Shown: piece after piece, positions 37,201-52,200 of the stretch
How positions within the stretch are numbered: the first letter of the stretch is position 1
Layout of the letters: each line of letters begins with the position of its first letter
Source: Brasenia schreberi
Taxonomy: Eukaryota > Streptophyta > Magnoliopsida > Nymphaeales > Cabombaceae
Assembly: GCA_036023115.1 (NCBI GenBank)
Contig: JAYKKT010000089.1
Location: 15,742,501 to 15,806,500 of the forward strand
Reading direction: 5' to 3'
Length of the DNA stretch: 64,000 nt
The notes under the pieces: generated by a model
Databases searched by the model: none
The model's input: only the letters and a program-made list of their open reading frames with translations
What the model was told of the DNA's origin: nothing
Translations under genes and position numbers: made by a program

Positions 37201-40200
37201 TGAAACTATGGAGAGAGAAACATTAGAAAGTAAAGGCTTTCGACTTAGTAGAATAAAGACAAAATATATGGAATGTAAGTTAGATCATTTGGTTACTTCA
37301 GAGGACGTAAAAATTAAAATTCATACACATTGCATCCCGCAAAAGGAAAGTTTTAAATACCAAGGGTCAATTTTCAGAATGATGGAAGAATTGATGGAGA
37401 TGTTACACATAGAATTATTGGTGATTGGTTACAATGTAGAGGAGCATTAGGCATTCTTTGTGATAAGAAGATACCATTAAAGTTAAAAGGTAAATATTAT
37501 AGATTAGCAATTAGACCTACCATGTTTTATGGTTATGAGTGTTGGGTAATTAATCATCAATATGTACAAAAGATGTCGGTGACAGAAAAGAAGATGTTGA
37601 GATGGTTGAGTGGTCATAAAAAAGACCGTATACATAATGAGATTATTGAAACAAATTAGGAGTGACACCAATAGAGGATAAAGTGAGAGAATATCGTTTA
37701 AGATGGTTTGTGTTGGAAAATGCAATTGCCCAGCGGATAAGGAAAAATAATACATATTGAAAAGGAAATGTGGAGATCGGATGAGGGGGCAAACCTCCAA
37801 TGGAGGTCGCCCCCCATCTTTCTCTCTCTTTCTTAATCACAAAACTCTTAACCCTAATACAACCTATCAGCCCTTATATAAGGAGCTGTAAAACGTAAAA
37901 TGTCTAAAATACCTTTAGTGCAGAAAATTACCAAAATACCCCCAATACTCCGAACAGTTACAATAATACCTAAAAACACCAAATTTACTAAAACTGACTC
38001 TAAACTCATATTCTTCAACACCCCCCCTCAAGTTTGGGGGTGAGATACTTCGAACTCCAAACTTGCAAAAAAAAACTGGTTCTTTCTTCACCACACATGC
38101 ACGAGCGATCTCTTTGAAGCTTCTGTAAAAACAACTTGAACAATCAAGAACACATGGGTAGCACACGACCCTTCTATGGGTGTCGATTGCTCCCTCTCTC
38201 TTTCTTCTTCTCTATAAAGTTATTTGGCAGCTTCACTTCAAAAGTCATATTTTTTCTACTCTTAAGAAAGTTGATCTTTTGTGATAGGAGGTACTACTCC
38301 ACCGTACACACTTCACACGGCTTTTCTTGCGCCCCTTTACATGGTAGTTGCAGCCGGTGTGTTGGTTGAGTGCCCTCTCTCTACCACTCAAATAACAGAA
38401 TACAGACAACTGCTTATACTAGTCGGTTTGTGCCCCTTCATATGGTGATTGCAGCCGCTTTTCCAGCCACATTTCATACCAATCAATTCCACTAGCCTTT
38501 TCTATGATTTTATTTTTCATGCATATGTAGTAAAAAAAACTATGTGAAGGGGCCTCCCCGCCTAGCGACGTACTGCAGAGCCCGAATGCAGTAAGAAGTA
38601 AGCAAGGGCCACTACATTTTCGCCCGAATATAGTGAATCAATTGCAGAGAGGGTTCCCACATCATGGACGGGTGTGGGTAAAGAAGTTAGTCCCACTACA
38701 TTGCCACCCGAATGTAGTGAAAAATTTTCAAAGAGGGTCTCCGCATTTTGATTATGGACGGATGCGGGGGGTAAGGAAGCTAGTCCTAGATAATAAGATT
38801 CGTATTGGTTCTTGGAATATCGGAACATTATTTGGTAAGCTAATGGAGGTGGTAGATACTATGATTCGAAGAAAGATTCATATTCTATGTTTACAAGAGA
38901 CAAAATGGGTTGGAGAAAAAGCAAAGGAGATAGAGGATACAGGTTTTTAAATTATGGTACTCAGGTAAAGAAAAGGCTCGAAACGGAGTTGGTATTATCA
39001 TAAATAAAGATTTAAAGGAGAGTGTAGTAGACATACAATGATATGGTAACCGAATCATAATATTGAAATTAGTGTTAGGAGCAAAGGTTTTGAATATAGT
39101 TTGTGCTTACACACCCCAAGTAGGACTAGAAGATAGTATAAAGACAATTTTTGGGGAAGAGTTAGATAAAGTGTTTCAAAAGATTCCACAAAGGGAGATG
39201 ATTTGTTTAGGAGGAGATTTAAATGGACATGTCGGTAAAGAGGCATTAGGATATCAAGGGATTCATGGAAACTTTGGTTATGGGGATATAAACGAGGAAG
39301 GTAGGGAGATTTTAAATTTTGCTATGTCATTTGATCTCTTTATAGTCAATACAATCTTCAAAAAACGAGATGAACATTTAATTACTTATAAGAGTGGCTT
39401 ATCACAAACACAAATTGATTACTTTATTTGTAGAAAAAAAGATAGAGCGTGTTGTAAAGATTGTAAGGTAATTCCAGGAGAAAACTTAACCACCCAACAT
39501 CGACTTTTAGTTATGGATTTACAAATAAAAAAAATGGACAAAGAAGAAAAGAGTGCATCGAGCTATTCGGACTAAATGGTGGAACCTCAAAAGCGAGAAA
39601 GAAGATATATTTAAACAGAAAGTCCTTAAGGAGATGTTTGGAATTATGTTGGCACACCCTGTGATATGTGGAACAATATGGCTATACATATTAGGAAAGT
39701 GGCGAAAGATGTGTTAGGGGTATCTAAGGGACTTGTACTGGCACAAAAAGAAGCTTGGTGGTGGAGTGAAGTAGTACAAAATAAAATCAAGGCAAAGAGG
39801 GCATGTTACAAATTACATTATGCTAAGAAAACTAGTGAAACTTTAGAAGCTTATAAGAAAGCAAAAAAGGCCATTAGTGAAGCAAAAGCTAAGATTTGGG
39901 AGGACTTATATAAAAAACTCAACTCAAAAGAGGGTGAAAGAGATATTTTTAGGATAGCTAGGGCTAGAGATAAGAAAACTAAAGATCTTAATTATGTTAG
40001 ATGCATAAAAGACGAGGATAAAAAAAATTCTAGTGGCAAATGATGATATAAGAAATAGATGGAAAAAACTATTTTTATAATCTTTTTAATGAAAATAAAG
40101 ATGTTAGTATTAGCTTAAGAGAGTTAGCCAAATCAGAAAAGTATATAAACCATCTTTTCTACCAACGTATTCAAAAGAATGAAGTTAAAGAGGCTCTTAA

Positions 40201-43200
40201 ACATATGAAAGGTGGTAAATCGGTAGGACCAAATAATATTCCTATAGAAGTTTGGAAAATACTAGGAGAAATAAGAATCAGTTGGCTCACAAGACTATTT
40301 AATGAAATATGGAAAAACCAAAAGATGCCCGAGGAATGGAGAGCAAGTACACTTATACCCATATATTGTTGATCAGTTGAAGTGGGTTTCACATCTCAAT
40401 CGAAGTTCAAACATTTGGATGCCAACAAAGATATTACTCGAGCAGATAATGAGCAGGTTTGCTCCCTTCTCTTCAATTCGTTCTTTGTTCATGGTTGTCC
40501 TATTACTCAAATTTTTAATCCATATGGCATGTAATTTTGTAGTTTAACATCCATTGGATTCTTCTACTTGTGTAAGTCTCATGTGTTCTTGAGACTGTTG
40601 GTAGGTGCTACCGTGCTTGATTAGTTGTTGCAACTAATGTGTTATTATCTATTCATGGCAATAATCTACTTAAGATCTTGATATTTTCTTAGAAATTAGA
40701 TAACCCATTATATATATATATATAATTTTTTAATCATAAATAAAAGTATACCACTAAATCCGTTATATCCCTGCTACCGCTATATCAGAGTCGACCGCTA
40801 ACAACCCACTAACCACTATCGATGACAGTTAGAGAATGCTAAGGATATTTGGTTAGCAGTTCATGATGCTTACGCCTAGAGGAAAAATATAGCCAAGAAA
40901 TATGATCTCATTGCAGACAGGGAGGTAGATATGTCAGTGAGTATTATGTAGAACTCAGAGGCTTATGGGAAGAGTTGCAACTTTATTCCAAGACAAAATG
41001 TCAAAGTTGCACACAAGAGCGCAATGAGGAGTTTGAAGAGAGGAAAATATTTGATCTCCTATGGAGTATCTCTTCAGAGTATGAGGTAGTTAAAAACAAT
41101 ATTCTTAGCAAAGAAGAACTACCATCCTTAAGCACAGTGTACTCCCTCTTACTTCGAGAGGAAGATACGAAACATTTAGAGAAGGAGACCAAAATCAATC
41201 CAGAAACCACTGTTTTTGTGAGAAGAAATACTTCAAATCCTTCTTTTTCCCGTGATAGAGGAGGTTATGGATGTGGCAGAGGCAAATTTGCATTTACTCC
41301 TGAAGAAAAAGCAAAATTAACTTGTTCTCATTGTGGAAAATCACGACATACAAAGAAAACATGTTGGGAATTAGTTGACAGACGTACTCACTTTCAGAAT
41401 ACATCTAACAGTGCCTATTTCAGTAGTGATCAGAATGACAAATAGAATATTGAAAACAGTGCAAGCTCATTGGCTGATATGAAAGAGATTGACTTACTAA
41501 AAGCTCATTTGACTGATTCACATAGTCCATCTATGTCCTCCAATAGTGATTCTCAGACAACCATGGCATATCCTTTCTCATTCTTGGCTAAGGGTAATTT
41601 AAACATTTCTTATTCTCATATATGGGTTATTGATTCTGGTGCTACCGATCATATGGTCAGTAGGAGAGAATTCTTTGATAATTATGAGTTAACTCATGAG
41701 CAAATTAATATTCGGCTGGCAGACGGCTCACACACTCCTATAATAGGAAAAGGAAATATTACTACTTCTTTTGACATATTGAAAGATGTTTTCCATGTTC
41801 TCAATATATCAGTCAATTTATTATTAGTCTTTGCCTTAACTCAGGATCCGAAATGTCGTATAATTTTTTATTCTACTGGATGTGTATTCTAGAAACTAAG
41901 GACGGGGAGGATCTTTGGTTAGGGTAGTGTGAGGAGAGGCCTCTACTTTTGCAAGAAAATAAAAAAGCTGCTATGCAATCTACAGTTATTACACAAAAAC
42001 AAGAGGATCTACCCCGCTGGCATCAAAGATTAGGACATCTACCTTTATCTAAACTTATGATACTATTGCCTAAATTTAGTCATTGTAATAATTTGAATTT
42101 GAACTGTGAAACCTACCAGAAGGCAAAACATCATCGTACTTCTTTTCTTTTAAGTGAAGAAAAATCCTCCATTCCTTTTGAAATTGTGCATTCTGATATT
42201 TGGGGTCCTTGCTCTACTACTTCTCTGCATGGATATAAGTACTTTATATCTTTCATAGCTGATTGCACTAGATTTTCTATGATATACCTCATGAAAACTA
42301 AGGATGAAGTGAAGAATATCCTACCTATTTACTGTCAGTGATAATGGTGGAGAGTTTATGTCTCAATCACTTCACTCGTACTTCCTAGATCATGGAATGT
42401 CTTATCAGACTTCATGTGCTTATTCTCCTCAACAAAACGGAGTTTCTGAAAGGAAAAATAGACATATTCTAGAAGTGACTAGAACCCTTTTAATTGGGTG
42501 TAATGCTCCGAAATGCTATTGGGGTGAAGCAGTTTTAACTGCAAATTTTCTTATAAACCATATGCCAAGTAGAGTCCTCAATGGCAATACTCCATTTCAT
42601 TCATGATGTCCTCATAAGCAACAATTTCATTTACTTCCTAGAGTCTTTGGATGTACTTGTTTTATTCATATTCACCATGGTTTGAAAGATAAACTAGATA
42701 CAAGATCGATCAAATGTATTTTCTTGGGATACTCCTCTACTTAGAAAGGTTATAAGTGTTATGATCCTCTTAGAAGAAAATTATGTTACTTTGGATGTTA
42801 CCTTCCATGAAGATACACCATTCTATAATATGCAGGAAGTTCTTTATCAGAAATACTATCTCCAAATGTGATACCTCTTCCACCAGTTGAAACTCAACCA
42901 CTAAATGAAAGGGAAGAGGAAGAGATGATACCTCCTCAAGAGAAGGAATGGAAGGTATATACCAAAGGTGTAAGAAAGGCCTTTCTACCTCATCAATCAA
43001 CCATCCAGAATCAAGACCCTCACTCAGAATGAGATCTAATTCCTTCTCAAATAGTTAGTTGAGTGATCTACCTATTACAATTCGAAAAGGAAAACGGGAA
43101 GTGGCAAAATATTCATTGCAAAAATTGATGTCATATTTTAATTACCCTAGAGAATATTAGTTGTTTGTGATGAATGCAGATACTACCTATATTCTGAGAA

Positions 43201-46200
43201 TATTTGAAGAAGTAGAACAACTACCTAAATGGAAGAAGGCAATGGAAGAGGAAATTGAGGCACTAGTACGAAACAAGACTTGGGAACTAGTTGATTTACC
43301 ATCAGAAAGAAAAATAGTAGGCTGCAAATGGGTATTCTCTGTAAAGTATAAGGCTGATGGAAATATAGAAAGATACAAGGCCAGACTAGTAGCTAAAGGT
43401 TACAGAGTCATATGGCATAGATTACACAGAAACATTTGCTCCAGTGGCGAAGATGAATACCATCAGAATTATTTTAAGTGTGACAGTTAATAAAGGATAA
43501 GAATTATGGCAGTTGGATATTAAGAATGTCTTTCTTTAGGGAGATCTTATGGAAGATATTTATATGGACTTACCACTTGGATATCTTCAGAAACAAAAGC
43601 AGGGTAAGGTATGTAAATTGAAGAAATCAATTTATGGTTTAAAATAATCTCCACGAGCATGGTTCGAAAAATTCAGTGATGGTGTTATGAAATTGAGTTT
43701 TAAACAGTATGCCAGTTATCATACACCCTTTATCAAGCAAGGTCAGAAAACCATCATTTTATTGGTTTACATTGATGATATCATTATTACAGGAGACGAT
43801 ACAGAAGGCATAGTTGACCAAAAGAGAAGACTAAGTACATTGTTTGACTTGAAGGACCTGGGAAGATTACATTATTTCCTGGGAATAGAAGTGATTCATA
43901 AAAATAATTGCTTATTTCTAAGTCAAAGAAAATATATTCTTGACTTACTAAAAGAAACTAAAATGGAAGATTGCAAAATATGTTTTGTTCTCATGGAAAC
44001 CTCTAGGGAAGAGATTGATAAGTCTGTAGAACCATATGAAGATGTTGGTAAGTACTAGAGATTAGTGGAAAAATTGATATACATAACTATTACTCGACCT
44101 AACATCAGTTTTGCAGTCGGATATGTTAGTAGGTGGATGCACTGTCCATCTAAACATCATATGAGCACTGTATTTCATATTATCAGATACTTAAAATCCT
44201 TAATAACCTATGGGTTACTATATGCTCCACCTTGATATAAAAATCTATTTAGATGCTGACTGGGCAGGCTCCAAAACTGATAGAAAGTCTACCTCTGGTT
44301 ATATGGTATGTTTAGGAGGCAACATAGTCTCATGGAAAAGTAAGAAGCAATCTGTAGTGGCCAGGTCAAGTGCAAAGGCTGAGTATCGTGCCATTGCTCT
44401 GGGAATGTGTGAAGGCCTATGGATTATATAACTTCTAGAGGAGATTGGTCTCAAAAGAAATATTCTAATTAACTTCTTTACAGATAGTAAAGTTGCTCTC
44501 CAAATAGCCTTGAATCTTGTATTCCATGAAAGGACCAAACACATAGAAATAGATTGACACTTTATGAGAGAAAAGATTTCTCAAGGTATTTTCAACTTGG
44601 TTCATGTACGCTCAGAAGATCACCTCGTAGATATCCTCACTAAACCAGTATCAGTCAATAGATTTAAGAAAACTCTTGTCAAGATAGGAAAGTCAAGACT
44701 CAACTTGAGGGGGCGTGTTGGAGATCAAGTTGAAGTTTAAAGTCTTAATCTTTTATGTTCATGTGTCTGTCTTGTATTTGTAAATGCGTTTAGGTAGTTT
44801 GGATCCCAATGTATCAGAATCTGATCCATTGAGAATCGGGTCATGATAGTTCCTAATTAAGGGCATTTAGGTCTTTTAAGTTAGATTAGTAGTAATATAA
44901 ATCATGTGGTCTGTAATTAGGTTTAGATTATAATAAAGAAAAGAGAGACAGGTGACGACAATCTGTGGGGCGCTGACCTGCTCCTTGTTCCAGATTTGGT
45001 TTTCATCCATTATTCTCTATGTATTGAAATCAATTTTGTGTATGAAATCATCATTATAACACAATTATTATCTAAAATATAAGATACCGAAAACAAGTTT
45101 AAATTTAGTTTTGAAACAACAATGATTTTGAAAATTTCAAAATTTATGGTTTGTAAATCACCAATTTTATCAATATTCAATTTTGTTCCATCCGCAGTAT
45201 AAACACAAGATAGGGGCTTTCTAACACATGAATTTAAATTTTTTTATTACAAGTCATATGGAAGAGGCACCCGAATCGAGAAGGTAGTGAATCTTGCTAT
45301 ATTATAACTTGAAAGGGAGCCCTTCCCAGCCTTCACGCCTCTTTCAGGAAAAAAAGAAATCAGGTTCTGGATACCATGCAGTCATGCTCTTTGAATAGAA
45401 AAAGAAACCTGCATCCCCTACATCCACCTGGCAACCCTAATGCTCTGCCTATTTTGAAAGATTGGGCACGATGGACAAGTATCACTTCATCACATGCTTA
45501 TTCATAATTGCAATTATTTGCGTTGAGAAAAAGAGAGAAGGCAATGCATCCAAGTAGTCATGCTCTTAGAATTAGTGCATTCCTTACATCCACCTGGCAA
45601 CCCTAATGCCCTGTGGATTTTGAAAGTGCAACAAACGTCATCTTCATTGGGTATGATGGACAAGTATCGTGATTGTTACATGTTTAGCAAAATAGCAATT
45701 ATTTGTATTAAAATAAACTTACTCTTCTTTAGGCAAATATCTTTGTGAACAAAGCAATTTATTTGGTTCTTTCTTGTATAGTTTTCAGAGATTTGCCATT
45801 TAAAAACCAAGAGTAAAATTGAACATTTCTTGAGTAATTGAAAGTCAAGAAACTGCCACTTTAAATATTTTGCCACTACGGCCCAAACACTTAAAGTGAA
45901 TAAGAAACAAAAGACTTAGAAAGTAAAAACCGCAAATTGGAGTCTAGTTTTCAATATTGACTAATGATGTAATAAGCTAGAGCCATCAAAAAATATTGAC
46001 AGTAAGAAGTACTTTTCTAACTCTTAAGAATATCATCATAATATAGAGATAATTCTTGACAGAATAATGAGAAAGAGATCACCTGGCCAGGGGATCGACT
46101 AACAAGTTGAAGGTCATGAGTACCATATGCGGGGCGTCCATCTGGCTTCAGACTCCCCATTGTACCAAAGAAAAATATAATGCTTAACAGTTTATTGCAT

Positions 46201-49200
46201 CAGGCATTAATGCTGTAACATTTTCCATTATTTGGCTTGCATGCTCATTTACTAAATGATACTTGCATCATGGAATAAATAGAGTTTCAAACCTTAGTTA
46301 TACGTTTATGCTTCTCAGCGAGGTATGGTAAAGCAATTTGTTTTCATATATTTTACCAGCTTAGACCTTTCAGCGTAAATCATGATTAATCCAGAATTGT
46401 TTTCTGACCTTCTCAAATCCAATACATGACATTTATTATAATTCATAAAATGATCTAGAATTAGAGTATGAAAGGCAATCATACACGAGTTCATGTTTAA
46501 ATCTTTTCTAATCAGAAAACATATACCCAATGTATATACACGCACACACACATATACACGCTCATCATGCTCACAACAAGCTGAAATTGGTCCCAGGTGT
46601 CAAGAAGAAGAAAAAATATGTTTAAATTTCACTGCATGGTTAAGTACATTCTTAGAAATAATAAAATAAAAGCCAAAATAATATCTGACTTGACCTCTGA
46701 AGGATGCAAACCCAGATGCTCACGCCACAATGATATCCGTAGACTATAAGCAAACTTTCCAGCCTTCCATGGGAAACCATTCATATAGGAACCAGTGAAC
46801 TCTTTATCTTCGATAAGTGCACCAATCTAGAACCAAAAGGTTACCAATAAGCAATCTGAATAACGGACTGGGGCTACAGTAGAGAAACCTATAACCGAAA
46901 ATATACAAATGAACTTCATAGGATGAATTTCACAAGAAAGCTCTCTTATGTTTTTAAACTTCATGGAACAATATTAGTATTTCAGAAAATGCAAATATAT
47001 TCAGTATGCGTTTTCAGTTAATGTAAGCTACAGAACATTGTTGTATATATCGGTCTGTATCATACGACAAGGACCAATATGTATGACCACAAAAGTCATC
47101 ATAGTACTACGGCAATCATATGATATGGAGCATATGGAATAATACAACTGATACACCTTTTCTTAACTCCAATACTTCATTTTCCCTGGTTTTCTCATAG
47201 GACAGGTCCTTTAAGGCCCTTTTGCTCATTTCACTCCGATCTATGCACATGTAGGGGGAGGTTTTGCTACTTCCTTGGCAGTTTGAAGCTTTATTGGCCT
47301 TATGGAAATGATTTATTCTGAAGAAACGAAGCATAAACTCTTGTTTTTCTTTTTCTCTTCGGATTTTTTGTTGCATTTCATGCATGCATCATTATTTTCC
47401 TTCATCTAACTCCATTCTACGCATGTATAGAGGAGGTTTTGATTGTTTTTTGGTGGTTTGAAACTTATTTGGCCTTGTGGTGGTGATTTCTTCATGTTTT
47501 CTTGAACGTCATTGTATTTGAGGTATAAAGTGTTGTTTTTCTCTATTTCTTCAAGGTTTTTGTCGCATTTGATGTATGAATCATCGTTCTTGTCATGTTA
47601 AGCATTTGTGTCTAATTTTGGAGGATATACTAACTAATATATATCAGGACTATCTAAGTCACTAGGACATTACGTAGATCCAGCATGGCATTTCGGTTCA
47701 GTTTTGATGCAATTTTAATGTTATTTCCACTTATTGTGATTTTCAATATTTATTTAGGATTTTTCTTGATTTTTCATGTTTTCAATATATGATATGGTTT
47801 ACACGTTATGATACATATACGTAACAGCCATATTGTATCATGGGCAATTTTGATACACGTTACAATACAGTAAAGTACAACACTCGTATAGACTAACTCC
47901 TCTGTTCCAGTTACACAGTGGAAGTGTGAGTTTGAGCTGAGAAATTGGCAACAAAGGGAAAGGCTAGGACTCATTTCCTAAAGATCCAAATTGCTCAAGA
48001 AGTGATCAGGGCAAATTGAGATGCAGGCCCAGTATGAAAAAATTGTCCGTACCCAACACAAGTCTTAAGTCCCTAACTGCAATTTAAGCCATCTATATTC
48101 TCCAGTTTAGACCGTCCCCTGTCATGGGCCCTAATGTTCCATCCAGGCATGATTTGGTGCTGTCACATAGACACCTCTAAGAGGTGAAGTGTCGGCAGTC
48201 GACACCACACGGTCAACATATCGAAGGTGCTTTTTGGGTGCGGTCAAGGTGTTGAAGGCCAGAAACATCCAATTTTTTGTTTGTGCAGGTTAGGTTAAAA
48301 GCAGCCTGCATCATTCTAACCCGCATCTCCTTCTTCGACTACATCCAACGAGCCCGGCCTGTGTCTGCACCTTTCGCTTCCGGTGACTACTGACTAGTAA
48401 GTTTTTCCGACTCCATCATTTCTCCCTTCAGTTAACTTGCTCTATGAGTCTATAGCTCCGTCTACTTTGCTCTAGTTGTAGGCCTTTCACTTTGGGCCTC
48501 AATCCTCATTCTTGAACTTACGACTGTGTTTGTAATCCTTTATTCTCTATATGTTCAAATTTCACCTTCTTCTCATCATCATACATTCTCTTTGTGTGAG
48601 TGATTGTCTTTCGAACACTTCCTAAAACACGCTTCTGTAATACCTTCTCCTACTCCTAAGCTACCATCTTTATTGAGTCGCTTCAATAAGGTTATACACT
48701 AGCCTTCTTAATAGCCTTACCAGCTACGTTGAAAAAGCCTTGCTATGCCACTCCTTGCAAACCATCCTTTCCATCATCTTCGGTTAGTCTTCGTAAGAAC
48801 TAACCGTATGCATCATCTTCAGTTAGTCTTCGTAAGAACTATCCGTATGCTTTTGGTTTCATGCTATTGTAATGGGCAAGTTCCCTATCTTCATTGCTCA
48901 GGGAAAAACTATGCTTTAACAATATCCTCATGGGTTGAAGGATTTCACTATTGGATTTGGCCGCATAGCCGGAATATCACTATACCAGGAAAGAAAAGAT
49001 GCAGAAAATAGAAATACAGTTGTTTAATCAATTTATAATGTTGTTTATGTTTTTAATATACATTATTGTTAATACTGTTTGTGTTTTTCAATCAGATTTT
49101 GATTTGAGTCGAGCCTAAAAAATGACAGACAAAAGAAAAGGAAAAGGAGTATCAATTGGAAATTTTGGTGATAGTGTTGGTGTTGAAAGTATTATCCGTC

Positions 49201-52200
49201 TTCCTTTAAGTTTAGGATCATCAACACATTCAATTTCAACACCTCGTGATAATACACCATTATGGACGCACGTGAAAAAGGAGACAATCATATGAAGGTG
49301 GTGGAGGTAGTACACATTTTATATGTAAATTTTGCCACATGAGTTTTACTGGATCTTATACTAGAGTGAAGTCTCATCTTTTAAAATTACCAAAGCATGA
49401 TATAAGAGCATGCCCAAATGTGGATGGGGCTTTGTGAAGACAATTAGTATGAACAAAAGAACAAAAGTAGTGACAAAAGAACAAATGTTCCATTATTTGG
49501 TGGATATCAAGAAGATACAGAAAAAAAATAAAATAAAATAATGCAAAGTGACTTAAATAAAGGTTTTAGAGGAGCAATTGAAAAATCATTTAATGTAGTT
49601 GGAAGGAAAGAGATGGATAGAAAGGTTGGAAGATTTTTCTTCTCAAGTTCACTTCCTTTTAATGTAGCAAGAAATATATATTGAAAAGATCTTGTCACTT
49701 CGCTAGCTAATTGTAATTTGAATGGTTATGTTCCTCCAAGTTATGAAAAATTGCAAACCAAGATTCTTAAAGAAGAAAAAGCTAATATTTAAAGGCTTTT
49801 AGAGCATAATAAGTTTTCATAGGAAACTAATGGTGTTTCTATTATTTTTGATGGATGAAGTGATATTAAAAGGCATTCACTCATCAATTTTATTGCTTAT
49901 TCAATTAATGGTCCTATATTTTTGAATTCTGTTGATGCATCTGAAAATTAAAACTACAGACTACTTGAAAGATTTGTTCGTAGAAGTTATTAAGAGTATT
50001 GGACCAGATAATATTATACAAATAATCATTGATAATGCAGCTAATTGTAAAAGTACAAGATTAAGTTTGGAAGGTGATTATCCACATGTTTTTTTGACAC
50101 CCTATGTAGCTTATAGTTTAAATTTAGCTCTTTCTCGTATATGTAAGCCATCATAAGATAAGGATAATTCTTGTGCATATGAATTGTGTTCATGGATTGA
50201 AGATATGGCTTGTATAAAAATAAGGAATTTTGTAATGAATCACCATTTGATTACAACCATATGCAATAAACATTCTGGTTTAAAGTTGAAGGTTATAGAG
50301 ACACATTTTGCTTCTTTGGTTGTGATGGTAAAAGGATTCAACACAATCAAGATATCATTGGTTCAAATGATTACTGATTCAAACTGGGATTTATACCATT
50401 GTAACAAGGTTGAAGATCAAACAAGGGCCCAAGCAATGAAAGTTATTATTCTTAATGATTTTTGATAGAACAATATATTGTATTTTCTTGAATTCATAGA
50501 GCCTATTTGGGAGATGTAGAGAGAAGTTGATAAAGATGAACCGTTCTTCATAAAGTTTATGAAATATGGGATACCATGATTAAAAGAATTGAGTCAATAA
50601 TTTTGAAGCACAAGAGAAAAGAACAAAATGAGACATCATCGTTTTATGATCATATTCATTCTATATTAGTTTTAAGATGGGACAAAAGCAATACTCCATT
50701 GCATTATTTAGCACATTCTTTAAATCCAAGATATTATGGGAAGAAATGATTACATGAGAGAAGTGGGCATACTCCTCCTAATCAAGACCTTGAAATATCA
50801 AAGAACAGGCAAATGTGTTTGGCAAGGATTTATCGTGAGTTATACTTAATTAGGTAAGTAAATTCTGAATATGAAAAGTTTTCTTATACCAGACTTGATT
50901 CGTTAGAAGCACTAGAAGCAAGGGATTATCAAGATCCACTAGATTGGTGGGCACATTATGGATTTGAGATGCCTCTTCTTCAAAAGCTTGCATCAAAATT
51001 ATTATCTCAACCTCCAACTTCATCTTATTGCAAAAGGAATTGGGGTACATATTTTCAAATCCACAATATAAAAAGGAATAATCTCTCAAGTAGTCATGTG
51101 GAAGATCTGGTTTATGTTCATTCAAATATGAGATTGGTTTCACGATCTAATGTCAAATACAAGTAACTAAGTAGGTTTCAAAATTGTTTTCTTTTCTATT
51201 AATTACGGTGATTCGATTTCATCTTTTATTGTTATTTGAATATATTATAGTGAAGGAGCATCAAAATATTGGGATACAAATCTGAAGGAATATGATTTAG
51301 ATGGCAGTCAAGATTTGCATACCCTTAATATGGAACTCACTGATCCTGTAGTCCCTTCAGTTGATAGTGAAGATCTATGATTTCTAAGGTACAAGTTTGT
51401 TTTATTTATCAAACATATGATTTTTGAGGTACAAGTTTATTTTATTTATCAAACATTAAGATTTCCTTTTCACCTTGACTTATGTTTACAATTATGATAA
51501 AATTAGTAGTTGTTTACTTATTTTTCTTTAATATAATGTAATTACTATTGTCATAAACTTATGTTAATTGATGTCTCACTTGCTCTAGTTTGAATACTAT
51601 ATATAATATTATATACCTTAGTTGTGTCTCCACACCCGCACCCATGTGACATAGATTTGGTGTTCAAACTACAACCAATATGGACAACTTTTTACTAGAT
51701 TTTCCACAATTGTTGTTCCATTGCTATACATAAGATGTCGGACACATATAATTCAAGGTCCTGATGGATAGCCAAATGGCCAACATCTTGATAATATCAA
51801 AAGGTTGTGATGAATCTAAGAGGGTTATGTAAGTAGCTTACTAGTCCTTACAAGACAACCATTGCATATAATTTCCAGAGAAATCACAAGGTAGTTTTGA
51901 AACATTGACATATAACACAAGAAATTTCAATTTATTAAATGCCATTTGAGAGTTGGAAGATCAATAATGTTTTCCTGAAGAAAACACCAACTATAGGTAA
52001 TAGATTTAAGCTGAAGTAACAAATAAGATGGACTGCAAAATAAAAGCAGGGAATACATGAACTAGAGTTATTCAGTGACCTTTCAACTGATTTTTCAGAA
52101 AACATGAAGGATAAAAAACAGAGATAAAACATCCTATGTTACGAATCTGTTTGAACAACAAAATTAGCATGGAAAAGAAGCTGGGAGCACAGCAAGAGAA

